Assembly (NCBI GenBank): GCA_051155755.1
Contig: DAXETY010000109.1
Location: 1-30,060 of the forward strand
DNA length: 30,060 nt
Reading direction: 5' to 3'
DNA from: DAXETY01 sp051155755
Lineage (GTDB): Bacteria > Desulfobacterota > Desulfobacteria > Desulfobacterales > SG8-13
Part shown: positions 29,843-30,060 of the stretch, in pieces
How positions within the stretch are numbered: position 1 is the first letter of the stretch
Layout: the number at the start of each line of letters is the position of its first letter
Program-made: the position numbers and the translations under genes
The notes under the pieces: model-generated
Databases searched by the model: none
The model's input: the letters and a program-made list of their open reading frames with translations, nothing else
Told to the model about the DNA's origin: nothing

Positions 29843-30060
29843 CTAGCGGCGGATGCGCCGATCCCAATCAAATTCCCGGGAAGTGACAAAATGCTCCATC
29901 CGGCGGATGCGCCGTTCGAGGCGCTCGAAGCGCTGGCGAAGACGCTGTACGGCGCCGCGGCGGGAGTGGACATAACGGTCGTAAAATGCCCGTTCGTCGT
30001 CGTCTTCGATGGGGATCACCGGTTCGGGTTTCATCAGCAGGGCGGCCAGCAAGTAAAGGC
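29843..30060 (-). CDS. pspC: PspC-domain protein, C-terminal part (cut by window edge)
   Basis: The visible 72 codons begin inside a membrane helix (LYLLAALLMKPEPVIPIEDD) and continue with a charged coiled-coil tail (RAFYDRYVHSRRGAVQRLRQ...ERLERRIRRMEHFV) ending SREFDWDRRIRR. This is the characteristic end of PspC, the inner-membrane partner in the phage-shock envelope-stress response: the membrane pair followed by KPEP and a helical tail with RRIxRMExxVTSxExxW. The N-terminal PspC domain lies beyond the right edge. The kinase-like gene follows downstream. PspC's partners (PspA, PspF) are not in view. Confidence 0.82.
   Translation of the reverse strand, partial: LYLLAALLMKPEPVIPIEDDDERAFYDRYVHSRRGAVQRLRQRFERLERRIRRMEHFVTSREFDWDRRIRR

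Overview
The window reads as a chromosomal segment of a Gram-negative anaerobe, most likely a Desulfobacterota (sulfate-reducer type) bacterium. The DNA is GC-rich apart from short AT-rich promoter stretches. Many products carry Sec or lipoprotein signals (inner and outer membrane). Lysine is made by the DapL route. One peroxiredoxin appears to use selenocysteine. Several small proteins look lineage-specific. The lineage is inferred from gene content only. No rRNA, tRNA, CRISPR array, insertion sequence or recognisable prophage block was seen.

Left part (1-9.8 kb): a DUF1189-type membrane protein (-), the signal-peptide peptidase SppA (+), a 999-residue two-lobed M16 metalloprotease (-), and an alpha/beta hydrolase (+) that appears to share its promoter zone with the protease. 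Next come lipoate-protein ligase LplA (-), a secreted DUF2845 protein (+), and a BCP-type peroxiredoxin (-). The peroxiredoxin frame is interrupted by a TGA exactly where the peroxidatic cysteine belongs, and a SECIS-like hairpin follows. An ordinary ORF call recovers only its C-terminal two thirds.

Middle part (10-16.5 kb): a two-CBS protein, a PfkB sugar kinase, a PilZ protein (-), a 38-residue rubredoxin-like protein with its own promoter and palindrome, and an SDR oxidoreductase lacking the catalytic tyrosine. A likely operon follows: Lrp/AsnC regulator, dapL and lysA. DapL makes LL-diaminopimelate. LysA makes lysine, although epimerisation by DapF, not present here, is needed between the two.

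Right-middle part (16.5-25.4 kb): a crotonase-fold protein lacking both catalytic glutamates and a phosphodiester-glycosidase family protein (both -), a small membrane protein, an Ada-like AraC/methyltransferase fusion, a PLP group II decarboxylase, a row of hairpins ending in a strong terminator, and three envelope genes (two lipoproteins around an M48 protease with TPR repeats, plus one small lipoprotein on the - strand).

Right end (25.4-30 kb) is rich in small genes: a tail-anchored membrane protein, a coiled-coil protein, several orphans, and a phage-type S24 repressor without a phage. The repressor has similar TTGTT-N10-AACA(A/T) sites upstream of itself and upstream of the next gene, a 54-residue zinc-ribbon protein. 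A kinase-like orphan and the C-terminus of a PspC protein, cut by the window edge, close the segment. The most notable items are the selenocysteine peroxiredoxin, the S24 repressor/zinc-ribbon pair with matching operators, the kinase-like gene beside pspC, and the possible non-coding transcript or attenuator at 26.6-26.8 kb.
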